From Heterohyrax brucei (taxonomy: Eukaryota; Chordata; Mammalia; Hyracoidea; Procaviidae), in the NCBI GenBank assembly GCA_028571685.1, contig CM053144.1, forward strand, positions 93,836,171 to 93,900,170: a DNA stretch of 64,000 bases, written 5' to 3'. The translations under genes were made by a program, and so were the position numbers. Below the pieces are notes generated by a model. It was not told where the DNA came from. It made no database searches and saw only the letters and a list, made by a program, of their open reading frames with translations. This document shows, in pieces, positions 46,265 through 56,069 of the stretch (positions are counted from its first letter, which is position 1; every line of letters starts with the position of its first letter).

Positions 46265-48123
46265 AGTGGAGTATGCTATGAGCTTTTACGTTGTCATCAG
46301 ATTCCTCTAGAACCCAGACCTGCTTTGCTGTGAGTAACAAAGACCCAAAATAGTGATGGCTTAACTAAGTTGGCAAGTTTTTTTTTTTTTTTATGTGCAG
46401 TTTTATAGGTAAGCAACCCAGGGCTGGGATGGCAGTTCTGTTTCCCAAAGTCCACAAGGACTGAGATTTCTTCTGGCTTCTGTTCTGCCATCCCTAGGGT
46501 ATGATCCTTGTCCTCTTAGTCAAGATGAAAATGAAGTCATCACATCTGCATGCAAGCTGTAGGAGATGGGAAGAGCAGGAAAGGGCCAATTGGCTAACAC
46601 CCGTTGTTTCTAACAGAAAGTTTTTAAAAACTGTTAGAGGAACTTATACTCACATCACCTTGGGTAGTGCTTACAGGTAACATAGCCACATCTGCTGCTG
46701 GGAAATGTGTGTATTCAGAGTAGCATTAAAAATTTGATTACTATGGAAGAAGGGAAAACATGACTATTAAAGACAAGCTGTTCTCTTGGAATGTTCACAT
46801 CTGCCTTCTTTCATAGTTTCTTGAACTGAATGTATTTCAAATGTTGTCTCACCTTCCCAGTCAGAATTTACCATCTCTCAGTCTTCTTTTTTCTCCTTAG
46901 GACAGTCAAAGCCATGTTTTGTAACTCTACTGGATCTGATGTTATTTGGCTAATTTAATTTTTTTTTTCATATCTGCAATACCCCCTTCAATATGATGGT
47001 CAGAGACATGCTTCCATGACTGAAAAACTCTGCCTACATCAGCTAGTAAGATTTCTAACCCAACAGTGTAATAATGGAAGTTCTGTAGGAATTCTGTAGG
47101 TACTATTACCACAGGTATGTTTTCTTCTTCAAAGTATGGATTCAAGAAGAAATGGAAAGTAAAATTGTCCTTAATCCATATGTGACCTGATTCAAATCAA
47201 TTACATTGCAGCATATGGCACAAACTGAAAGATAACATTCCGTCTTCACAATAGCAGGGAGATTCTAGAAAAAATGTAAAGGGGAAATTTTTTTCAAAAT
47301 GTTCTAAAATTTATGTAAAAACTTAGAAGTAAATTATAGGAATATTTTAATGTTTATCTTTTATAATACTATGAAATAAACTTATGTAGTCTCTATAAAA
47401 TGTGTCTGAGTTTAGTTTTTTATTGAATGTTAATTTTGAATATTGGTGTAAATGGTGGTGGCAAGGTTCTTGGTTTCTAAGCTTTGTTCTTACAGATATA
47501 TTATCTCTGAATTCTTACGCCAAATAAAGTTTTCATCTGCTTCACAAACTATTGAAAGACCCTAAATTAGTGTTCATAAAAACATCTTTGAATTAAGAGC
47601 ACTCTCTCTTTTTTTAAATAACTGTTGAGTCCTCTGTAAAGCTTTCCTCTCACTTTATTTTCAGTGAGTTTCTGTTTTATTTCAGCAATGTGTACAACAC
47701 ATTCTTGTTTGTCACTAAAATGTCGTATGGATTTGTTTTGACTGCTTTCATGACATGTGAATGGATAAGGATTTTTAAAAAATGTTCTTGGCCCTCAAAC
47801 ATCTAGGAATTTATTTATACATCTTTTTCTAAATTATTTATTACTTACTTTTATTTTTATTACTCAATTATTCATCTAGGTAACCAGACCTCCTTTTAAA
47901 CTTTATCACTTCTTTTTCTAGCTGAAAAGAAAGTATTTTTGTGTTTTTATAGATTGGCAAAATGCCTGCTCATTCTCTGACCTCTTAAATGAATATTGCT
48001 CTGGACTTTTACCTGCTTTATAGCCTTTAAGTTATTAAGAGTGCTCTTGGATAAAGCCTGCTACAGGTCAGCCTATTGTCTACTGGACAGAATTTCTGTT
48101 TAGTGGTGTGTATTGGCCAGTGG
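46265..48123. other. No gene recognised in about 1.9 kb
   Basis: Contains a poly-T at 46379-46392 and AT-rich sequence. No supported repeat, exon or promoter. Confidence 0.4.
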
Positions 48124-48335
48124 AGGAGCCTGGTAGCACATTGGTTAAGTGCTCACCTGTTAACCAAAAGGTCAGTGGTTTGGACCCACTTTTTGCTCAG
48201 TTGGAGAAAGATGTGGCAGTCTATTTTGATAAAGATTGACAGCCTTGGAAACCCTATGGGGCAGTTCTACTCTGTCCTATAGGATTGCTATGAGTTGGAA
48301 TTTGACTTGACAGCAGTGGGTTTGGTTTGGGTTTT
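48124..48335 (+). repeat. AfroSINE-type SINE (long class), sense
   Basis: GAGCCTGGTAGCACATTGGT, AACCAAAAGGTCAGTGG, TTGGAGAAAGATGTGGCAGT, CCTATGGGGCAGTTCTACTC and a GACAGCAGTGGGTTTGG end. Confidence 0.9.
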
Positions 48336-49054
48336 GCTGGCCAATGAAAAAGGAACCCAAGCAGGGGGCTGAAGGGCCTTCAGATTTCCACGCAGAAAAC
48401 TTTGCTGAGGTAAGGACTGTCTAAGGGCAGAACTGCCTGTTAGGTATAGCATGAAGTGGGAAACATGGATGTAATCCATCCAAAATAGACTCTCAGCCAG
48501 TGATCCTGTCATCCATGCCTAAAGGTTTCATAAAAATGGAAACGATTCCTGAAGAGATGATAGATGATAGATGACCCTTTCTAAACCCTTTCGAAAGAAG
48601 AGAAGAGTTTTTTTTTTTTTTTTTTTAAATAAAACCTTAGAGAAATGTTGGGAAAGAGAAAGTACAATCAGGGACACAGCAGTTACAGAGGTCGAGGCTG
48701 GTAGTGACTGAGACAAGGCAGGGGCGCTTAGTGGTTGAGAGCAGCACGTAGGAAAACAAGCCTGATTTTCACGAGTCACTTGTTTTTCAATAAGTGAACA
48801 GTGAGGGTGTAAATAGGGGTGTAGACAGCCCTTTGAGAAGTTGTGTGGTGAGGTGAAAGGAGCACGAGTGGAGGCTACTAGGAGGGCTGAAAGTTTTTTC
48901 CAGGCTAAGAAGTTGCTTGGCATCTTTGTGGGCAGAAGCAGAGGGAGGTGTCAAGGATACAGGAAAACTGAACAAGGTGAAGGGGAGGCTGCTTTGCGTA
49001 GCTGAAAAAGCACAGACTTCACAGCCCAGACAGTGTTTGCTACCCATTCCCAAC
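48336..49054. other. No gene recognised
   Basis: Contains a T-run at 48608-48626. The long antisense open frame at 48528-48923 crosses that T-run as poly-lysine and is not credible. Confidence 0.4.
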
Positions 49055-49212
49055 CCCAAACCCAAACCAAACTCATTGCTACTGGTTGATTCCAACTCCC
49101 AGTGACCCTATAGGATGGAGTAGAACTGCCCCACAGGGTTTCCAATGAGTGGCTGGTGGATTTAGACTGTCAGCCTTTATGGTTATGAGCTGAACTCTTA
49201 AGCACTGCACCC
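49055..49212 (-). repeat. AfroSINE-type SINE, antisense
   Basis: AACCCAAACCAAACTCATTG, TGGTTGATTCCAACTCCCAG, CCACAGGGTTTCCAATGAG and CTCTTAAGCACTGCACC. Confidence 0.88.
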
Positions 49213-49365
49213 TATAAAGATTTGGTGGTGACCATGCTAATTGACTTCTGTAAGTTAGTTTCTTTGTCAGTAAAATGAAGAAAAACAGAGCACTATAGAT
49301 TGACCCCTGTTCTGATAGGGGCCTGAGGAGACATGACAGGAATTTAGGGCTGAAAGGGACCTTAA

Positions 49366-49533
49366 TAAAAAAACCAAACTCAACTGCCGTTACATTGATT
49401 ATGACACATAGCTAACCTATCAGACAGAGTAGAGCTGCTCCATAGGGTTTCCAAGGAGTGCTTGGTGGATTTAATCCGTCACCCTTTTGGTTAGCGGCTG
49501 TAGTACTTAATCATTAAGCCAGCAGATTTCTGA
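49366..49533 (-). repeat. AfroSINE-type SINE, antisense
   Basis: AACCAAACTCAACTGCCGTT, GCTCCATAGGGTTTCCAAGG, CTTTTGGTTAGCGGCTGTAG and TTAAGCCAGCAGATTTC. Confidence 0.88.
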
Positions 49534-49549
49534 AAGAGACCTTAGAGGT

Positions 49550-49625
49550 TGTTTAATGGCAACACCTTTATTTTACAAAGACCCAGAGGAATTAACTTGC
49601 TTAAAGTTACAAACTTGTTTTGGGG
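49550..49625 (-). repeat. Possible MIR fragment
   Basis: TTTTACAAAGACCCAGAGGA and TTAACTTGCTTAAAGTTACA resemble the antisense MIR core. Short. Confidence 0.4.
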
Positions 49626-50271
49626 GCTTAATTTGCACATGCTGTTTCTGATTCTTTGTCCTGTTCTGTCCTAGTGATGACAGTGAGAATAAGCTTACAA
49701 GACAAATGTTAACAGGAAAGTCCTATGTTTGGCTTACAAATTAATCTGGATGAGTACAGGCTGTTTAGGAAAGGGAACAGGACAGCTTGCTTGATCTAAT
49801 TTACATCAGAAAAGCTTAGAGGAGCCTAGTTCCACAAGCATAGTATAAGTCAACAAAGGAAATTGGTGTTAAAAAAGGGCTTGGCCCTATGACTGTGAGT
49901 TCTTCCCAGAAGCAAGGAGGACAGACAGCATCAGCTGTTCTGTCACTTGAAGTGTCACTTTTAGAAAGGGTCATTGGCTACTTGATGTGTAACCAGTAAT
50001 CAGTGAAAAGAGTGATGATGAAGCGGAAACCTCTGGAAAAGTCTTGAAAAAAATCATAGTATTTAAAGAATTATTATGAAAAAATTGGTATACTTATTCC
50101 ATGTAGCATTACAGAGCACATATCTATCACCTTGAAGGGAAGCTTTAGACAAGCAGATTTTGGCTGAAAATGAAAAGGAGTTAATAATAATATTAAGTGG
50201 TAAAATATGGAATGATCTCCCTGTGAAGAGGTTCTTGCACAGAGGGAATGAGCACCTTTCAGAAGTTGTGA
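49626..50271. other. No feature recognised
   Basis: Unassigned sequence up to an L1 target-site duplication. Confidence 0.35.
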
Positions 50272-50281
50272 TAACTATTAT

Positions 50282-50851
50282 TATTATTATTTTTTTAAAT
50301 TTTTATTTAACATAACTGAGTGAAAATGTACATTCACATATAAATTTACGTGCCTCCCTATATGCAGCTTCCACTGCTCTCCCTGTCCGGTGACAGCACA
50401 CTATTCCTCTCTGCTCCATACATTTCTCATCCTCCCAACAGTCTCCTTTCCTCTCCTCTCCGTCCACTCCCCTTCCTCCACCAGCGGTCAGCAAGATGAT
50501 ATCCTATAGATGTATAGAACCATAAAGTGCTTCCAATATGTGGTCACTCTGCATTGCCAAGTCCAATCCATTCCTGTCCAAAGAGTGGACCGACCTTAGT
50601 TATAATTTATGGGAAAGGGCAGCATCAGGGCAGGGGGCCATGCTCTCAGAGGAACCCCAAAACCGCTGGACCATCAATTGAGGTCTTTTAGTGGAGATCT
50701 CATGATACACCTCTTTATTCTTGTGTTGCCAGTGAGGCTCCTCTCTGTGAGCTCCATCATGGCTGTCACTGGTGGTGGCCGGGCACCATCCGGTTCTTCC
50801 GGTCCCAAGTCAATGTAGGCACCCATCTTGTGGGTCTCTTCGTCTTCTGGG
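50282..50851 (-). mobile_element. Severely 5'-truncated L1 (3'UTR only), antisense, with target-site duplication
   Basis: It begins with a T-rich tail (TTTTTTTAAATTTTTATTTA) and contains the antisense 3'UTR (CATCCTCCCAACAGTCTCCT, CCGGGCACCATCCGG). It ends at CGTCTTCTGG. TAACTATTATT lies on both sides, at 50272-50282 and 50852-50862. It is the same 3'UTR as the element at 37.7-43.4 kb. Confidence 0.93.
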
Positions 50852-50861
50852 TAACTATTAT

Positions 50862-50930
50862 TTTTAATATCAGAACAGTTTTAGATTTACAGAAAAGTCA
50901 AAGAGATAGTATAGAATTCCTAAATATGTC
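50862..50930 (-). repeat. Old L1 3'-end fragment
   Basis: CAGTTTTAGATTTACAGAAA and AGTCAAAGAGATAGTATAGA match old mammalian L1 3' text in antisense. The young L1 end inserted beside it. Confidence 0.5.
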
Positions 50931-51258
50931 ATACCAATTTGTAGGAGACCACTTTGAAAGAGTAAAAATCTGTCTGGAGTTGAAAGAGTGAAAAACATTT
51001 CAGACTGAAAAATCAAACAAAACAAAACAAAAACAACCTGGCAGTTACTTGGGCTGGGGAAATATGCACAGATAAGCCAGCTGCAAAATTCACAGGAGAC
51101 AACTCTTCTCTGCAGGCCATGCTGCTGCTGTAAAATACCATCGTGGCGCCGTCTTTGAGGTACCATTGTGTTCTTACACTGACGCCTCCAGACCTACTTT
51201 CTTAATATCTGGAATCAACCCGATAGCAATTTTTTTTTTTTTTTAAACTACTGGGGAG
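50931..51258. other. Unassigned; poly-T before the tRNA-Gly SINE
   Basis: Contains AACAAAACAAAACAAAAAC (about 51018) and a T-run at 51231-51244. No repeat family identified. Confidence 0.3.
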
Positions 51259-51535
51259 AGGACAGTGGTGGTTCAGTGGTAGAATTCCTGTCATCCATGA
51301 GGGAGACCTGGATTTGATTCCCAGCCAGTGAACCTTACATGCAACTATTACTTGTCAGCTAGTGGAGGTTTAAATGTTGCTATGATGCTGAATAGGTTTT
51401 AGTGGAGCTTCTAGACTCAGACTAGGAAGAAAGTATGGTGCTTTACTTCTGAAAACCAGCCAATGAAAACTGTGTGGAACATGGGTCCAAGCTCTTTGTG
51501 CAAGAGGTCTTCATGAGTTGGGGGTAACTTGATGA
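51259..51535 (+). repeat. tRNA-Gly-headed SINE with RTE 5'-leader-derived body
   Basis: The head at 51260-51334 keeps the shape of tRNA-Gly(GCC): TGGTGGTTCAGTGGTAGAAT (A box), CATCCATGAGGGAGACC (anticodon arm, mutated), GATTTGATTCCCAGCC (B box). The body has GTTGCTATGATGCTGAATAG, GTGGAGCTTCTAGACTCAGA, CTAGGAAGAAAGTATGG and CTTCTGAAAACCAGCCAATG. It is collinear with the 5' leader of the RTE copy at 23010-23190 (GTTGCTCTGATGCTGAAAG, CTTCAAGACTAAGAGAG, ATTAGGAAGAAGGATCC, TTCTGAGAAGAATTAGCCAG), with internal deletion. It is a SINE, not a working tRNA gene. Confidence 0.75.
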
Positions 51536-51540
51536 TAGCC

Positions 51541-51750
51541 AGGGTGGAGTCCCAGGGTAGTGCAAATGCTTAATGTGCTCTACTGCTAACTGGAAAGTCA
51601 GAGGTTCAAGTCCACCCAGAGGCACTTGGAAGAAAGCCTGGTGAGCTCCTGAAAAATCAGCCATCGAAAATGCTGTGGAACACAGTTCTACATTGACACA
51701 CATGGAATTGTAATGAGTCTGTGTCAGTTTGACAGCAGGAGTATCCAGCT
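51541..51750 (+). repeat. AfroSINE-type SINE (long class), sense
   Basis: GGAGTCCCAGGGTAGTGCAA head, GGTTCAAGTCCACCCAGAGG, GAAGAAAGCCTGGTGAGCTC and TGACACACATGGAATTGTAA. It sits directly after the tRNA-Gly SINE. Confidence 0.85.
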
Positions 51751-52339
51751 GTAGAAGTGATGTTGCCTTCTGATAGCACTCAGTCCGTAGTTAGTCCTTG
51801 TTGTCCCTTATCCCACTGTAGAAACACCAGTCAATCCAGAAAAAAACATCTATTTGTCTTAGACTTTGCTCAAGATCCTTCACAGAAGCCAAGTTTAGAA
51901 GAGATGCTTCCCTTCTCCCTCCTGTTCAGCAGCATTCCCTGGTTGTTCTGGAACATCCCCTTCTGTGTCCAGCCAACGAATCTGAATGTGTCAGAGGCTT
52001 GACTTTAGTGATTAGGCTTTACCACCATGTACAGGTGGAAGGTCGGGTGGCCTCTACCATCCTTCTGGGAGATCTGTAGCTGGCTTTGTGTGCAAATTTT
52101 TTAGCGTGGCTTATTTTATGAGAATCTGGAGGCAATGTGGGAGAGAGACACGAAGCAGCCCTCTGGAATGTCTGCAGGGGCAGTTCGGTTGGAAAGGCAG
52201 AGTGATCTCAGCCAAACCAGCTAAAAAGTTTTCAGATATTTCTTCTGTTTTGGTCAGTTAACCACAGTCATATTAGTAATGTTACCGTAGGCCCTTACTA
52301 CCCTATAGAAAATAATTTCTAGAGGAAGCACAAAATCAA
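51751..52339. other. No feature recognised
   Basis: Unique-looking sequence leading into the CpG cluster. Confidence 0.35.
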
Positions 52340-52800
52340 GTTAAAAACCAAACGCCTTTATTGGAGAGAAATACCGCGCAGTGGACCCACCAACGAGTGC
52401 ATAATGTTCCTTGACGCAAAAGCCTAGAGCGCCTGTGGAGCTGGGACTTCAAGGTTTACAGGGACGCCGATACGCAGTCCCTCAGCCATTCAGAACCACC
52501 AATTTCTGTTTTTCCCTTATTTGGTATTAACAGTGTTCCTGAGACGCAGATGGACACGAAATTCAAATAGTTTCCGTCACCGAGACTTCTTGGTGGTTGG
52601 CAAGGCTGAGTGTGAGCTATTGCGCATGCGTACATCTCCGGTTCCTTCAGTTGGAGTCCCCGCCTTGGTTTAGCATTTATGGCGTCACCAGAGGAGGGTC
52701 GGCTCGCGGTAACTTCGCTCGAGTCTGCGCCTGCTTCAAGATCACTCTACCAGGTATTTCTGAGAAACAACTAAGATCATGGAACGCAGCCAGAGGGGGG
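52340..52800 (+). promoter_or_regulatory. CpG-rich putative promoter
   Basis: This is the only CpG cluster in the window: roughly 25 CpG in about 430 bp (52370-52795), against near absence elsewhere. It includes a NRF1-like palindrome TTGCGCATGCGTA at 52620-52632, a motif typical of TATA-less housekeeping promoters. An ATG with a purine at -3 is not present (TTTATGG), so the initiation context is weak-to-moderate. A splice donor follows the ATG. Direction plus is inferred from the ATG/donor arrangement. A bidirectional or minus-strand promoter is equally possible for the 52370-52600 half. Confidence 0.55.
52679..52753 (+). CDS. Candidate first coding exon of an unidentified host gene
   Basis: From the ATG at 52679 an open frame of exactly 25 codons (MASPEEGRLAV...SRSLYQ) runs to CTACCAG, followed by GTATTT, a fair splice donor with phase 0. 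Unspliced reading would stop soon after (VFLRNN-stop). It lies within the CpG cluster and 47 bp after the NRF1-like site, the expected place for exon 1. No downstream exon could be identified in the window and the peptide was not recognised. Nothing is known about the product. Alternatives: a non-coding first exon, a pseudogene promoter, or chance. Low confidence. Confidence 0.35.
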
Positions 52801-52889
52801 GTGGGGGTTAAGGCCTTATCCTCAGGCAAAATTCCGGCTTTTGTCGAGAATTCTGGCTTTTGTCTGCTCTCTCACTAATAGCACACTCT

Positions 52890-53102
52890 GTTTCTGTAAA
52901 TTTCATTTATTGAGCAAGCAGAATGTTCCAGGAAGTGTGCCAAGTGATTCCAGACATTATTTCATTTATCTTCACAATATTCCATTTTTCAGATAAGGAA
53001 GCCGAGGTATGAAGAGGTCAAGTTATTTCCCCAAGGCGGTGGGTAGCAGAGTTGGGATTTGAACTCAGCGCTACCTTACTCTGAAGTTTGTGCTCTTAGC
53101 TG
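52890..53102 (-). repeat. MIR element, antisense, rather complete
   Basis: In order: TTTATTGAGCAAGCAGAATG, TTATTTCATTTATCTTCACA, CAGATAAGGAAGCCGAGG, AGGTCAAGTTATTTCCCCAA, GAGTTGGGATTTGAACTCAG and GTGCTCTTAGCTGCC. All are MIR core landmarks. Confidence 0.85.
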
Positions 53103-53941
53103 CCGTTGCTTGTTTCTTTACAGATTCTTGGTAGCTTTCACTTCGGTAGGTTGTATTGTAAACTACCGCCCTCCTTTTTGCTTCACTCTGGTTTAAGTTT
53201 CAGAAGAGTTCTTTTAACTTTTGTTAATTGTAGAACAGATCTCCGGTGAAGAGGGTACCTTTTTTGCCTTGGGTAGAGCCAGATACCGCTGGAGAGGTAA
53301 CAGTGGCCTTCTGAGTTCAGAGTCTGACGTTGGCTTTCTGTGGTCTCTGCTTTCTTCTTGCAGACCAGAGTATCAAAATAATTATCCCTCAACAAGCTGA
53401 CTTAGCATCTGTTTCATGTTTAGTAAGTTAAGCTAAAGTGTGTATTTAACAGTATTGCAACTCTAATGAAATCTTTCTGAATCTTGAATACCTTTTGTAA
53501 ATCTCTTGTTCAATTCGGAGAACCTGAGGCACTCTGATTTTTCGTGTTTCTAGGTGGGACTTTCAGCGTCTGTGCGTTTTGGCCTGGTGGGGTTTGCTTG
53601 AGACACAGTACAAGTTGGTTTCAGGTGTGAGTCATGTGGTTCCGACCAGGTGAAATAATTTTGTCGATGTTTAGGGTGAAGCCAAAGGGGACTGGAACTG
53701 TCTGTCTCCCAGGAACTGTTCACTGACTTAATGCTGTTTTGGCAGGCCAGCCAGGAATTATGTGAGGACTAGGGAGACTTGCACAGATGCTTTTCTAGGC
53801 TTTCTTTCCTGAAGAACTGTAAGCTAGAGCAAATGTTTGCAAGAAATGGGGCCATTAAAGTGAGGACTGAGAACACTCACCCTCTCCATCATGTCTGGGT
53901 TCAAGTTACCTTATTCTTCACTAAAGTGCTTTGCTGATGAC
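53103..53941. other. No feature recognised downstream of the CpG cluster
   Basis: TTTCTTTACAG at 53113-53123 would be a usable splice acceptor, but no exon with a convincing reading follows. Confidence 0.35.
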
Positions 53942-54558
53942 TGTCTTAGTTATCTAGTGCTGCTGTAACAAATAACTGCAAGGTGGATGGCTTTAATAAA
54001 CAGAAGTTTATTCTCTAACAGTCTGGTGGGCTAGAAGTCTGAATTCAGGATGGCTGTTCTAAGGGAAGGCTTTTTGTCTCTTGGCTCTGGCAGGAGTTCC
54101 TTGCCATCAATTTTCCACTTGTCAAGGAGCTTCTCAGTGCAGGAACCTCAGGTTGAAAAGACAAAGTCTGCCTCGGCCCTGCTTTCTTGGTGGTATTTGG
54201 TCCACATGTCTCTCTGCTTGATTCTCTTTTATATCTCAAAAGAGACTGGCTCAAGATGCAGTTGAATCGAGTAGTATGAGCCCTGCCTCATTAACATAAT
54301 TACCTGTAAACCTGCTTCAGTAACATCGTCAAAACCACCCCCACCAAAAAAAAAAAGAAAAAAAAAACAAACCCAAATCCATGAAACCTGGTGCTGCTGA
54401 GTTGATTCTGACTCATAGCAGCCTTACAGAGGTAGGATTTATAACATGGAAGAAAATTACATCAGATGACAAACTGGTCAATAGTTATACAATGCTGGAA
54501 ATCATGACCTTGCCAAGTTGGCTCACAGTTTGGGGCACGCACTTCAAGCCATAGCAAA
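53942..54558 (-). mobile_element. MaLR-like LTR, antisense, split by a SINE fragment
   Basis: It runs from TGTCTTAGTTATCTAGTGCT to CACTTCAAGCCATAGCA. It keeps GCTGCTGTAACAAATAACTG, GGAAGGCTTTTTGTCTC, TTCTTGGTGGTATTTGGTCC, TATATCTCAAAAGAGACTGG, CCTGCCTCATTAACATAATT and CATCAGATGACAAACTGG. It is interrupted at 54331-54426 by a SINE piece. Confidence 0.82.
54331..54426 (-). repeat. Partial AfroSINE nested in the LTR
   Basis: An A-rich tract (54344-54372) is followed by GTGCTGCTGAGTTGATTCTG and ACTCATAGCAGCCTTA, after which the LTR resumes (CAGAGGTAGGATTTATAAC). Only the SINE 3' third is present. Confidence 0.75.
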
Positions 54559-55204
54559 GACCAGAAGTCTCTGTTAACTTTGTTCCTCCGCTGGGCTCAA
54601 GTGAAAACTTAGCCATTGAAAAACCAGACCTCGTCAGTGAAAATGGCAGACTGTTTCCATCTGGTAAGTAGAGAAGTTAGAGGGTGGCAAACTAGCTGGG
54701 GGAGGTTTGAGATAGGAAATGGGAAATTTTTAGTACCTTTTAACATGGCAATCCTGGATATTGGTGAATGACTTCTTGAAGGTATGCAATAGGAAAGTGT
54801 TTTATTTATTTTAATTGAACTTGGGGCAATAAATGTTTTATAGGGGAAAATTTTCCATTCCTGGAAGGAAGTTGTACTCCCTGACCTGTGTAATGCATAT
54901 CTAATACATCTGATTAAATCAGGGTTTGTGACTTGTGAGGCAATATTTCTAAAATCTGTAGCTCCAGCAGAGGAAAAGCAAGAGAAGATCAAATATTACT
55001 GTATGTATATATTAAGCAGAATTTAAGTATTTAAATAAGTATAGCAGGACACGATAGACTCCAGTGAAGATAAAAAAACAAACAAACAAATAAAACACAC
55101 TGAGCAAAAAAAACAGAATTTGCATCCAGAAAGATGTAGAATGAAATCTCTACCTTGTTATTCTCTATATAGTATTGAGCAATTTGAAGTCTCTGAATGT
55201 GTAT
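54559..55204. other. No feature recognised
   Basis: A 127-codon antisense open frame (54609-54992) shows no domain and lies in AT-rich sequence, so it is not called. Confidence 0.35.
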
Positions 55205-55645
55205 ATATAGTTATTTTACTTTAGATAAAGGTTTACAGAACAAACTAGTTTCTCATTAAACAGTACATCTATTGCTTTATGACATTGGTGAACAATCCAC
55301 AGCAGGTCAACGTTCTCCCTTCTCAGTCTTAGGTTCCCTATTACCAGCTTTCCTGCCTCCACCGGTCTTCTTGTCCTTGCCACTGGATGGGTGTACCCCT
55401 TTAGTTTTACTTTGTTTTATGGGCCTGTCCAGTCTTTGGCTGGAAGGGGAACCTCAGAAAAGACATCAGTACTTAGCTGAAAGGATGTCCAGGGGCTTTT
55501 CAGTTCTCAGTCAGGCTAGCAAGTCTGTTCTTTCTTTTTGAGTTAGAATTTTGTTCTACATTTTTCTCTAGTTCTCCCCGGAACCGTCTGTTGTTATTCT
55601 TGCCAGCAGTTAGTAGTGGGTAGCTGGGCAATAAACTGCGCAATC
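55205..55645 (-). mobile_element. L1 3'UTR-type fragment, antisense
   Basis: TTTATGGGCCTGTCCAGTCT, TTTTGAGTTAGAATTTTGTT and CTACATTTTTCTCTAG resemble the antisense 3'UTR of afrotherian L1 elements. Another 3'UTR variant than those at 43 and 50 kb. Assigned by recall of such repeats, hence moderate confidence. Confidence 0.5.
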
Positions 55646-55734
55646 ACATAGTTATACTGAATATCAATTTTCTTATCTATGAATTTGAGAGAATAATATA
55701 CATCTGATACGGCTTTTGTTAAGAGTAAATAAAT

Positions 55735-55879
55735 TTCCATTCAGTCAATTAGGACTCATAGCAACCATATGGAACTGAATAGGACTATCCTATACAGTTT
55801 CCAAGGAGCAAACGGTGATTTTAAACTGTTGACACTTAGTTAGCAGCTAAGCTTTAAACCAGTGCTGACCAGGGCTCTG
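55735..55879 (-). repeat. AfroSINE-type SINE, antisense, diverged
   Basis: CATTCAGTCAATTAGGACTC, ATACAGTTTCCAAGGAGC and GTGCTGACCAGGGCTC. Confidence 0.75.
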
Positions 55880-55896
55880 AGAGTTACATATATATA

Positions 55897-56057
55897 TTAA
55901 AAAAACGATTGCCGTCAAGTTGATTCTGACTCCCAGCAACTCTATGAGACAGAGTAGAACCGTCCCGTACAGCTTCCAAGGAGCATCTACTGGATTCAAA
56001 CTGCTGACTTTTTGGTTAGCAGCCATAGCACTGAACCACTGTGCTACCAGGGTTTCA
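55897..56057 (-). repeat. AfroSINE-type SINE, antisense
   Basis: TTGCCGTCAAGTTGATTCTG, CAGCTTCCAAGGAGCATC and GTGCTACCAGGGTTTC. Confidence 0.88.
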
Positions 56058-56069
56058 TGAGCAGTAAAT

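Noticed and set aside
48528-48923. 131-codon antisense open frame
   Set aside because: It reads through a poly-T tract as a lysine run; composition and context argue against coding.
51260-51334. Functional tRNA-Gly gene
   Set aside because: The anticodon arm and acceptor ends are mutated and do not pair well, and the sequence continues into an RTE-like body with no terminator directly after. It is a SINE head.
53113-53123. TTTCTTTACAG as splice acceptor of exon 2 after the candidate first exon
   Set aside because: No following stretch gives a convincing exon with a donor and a continuing reading frame.
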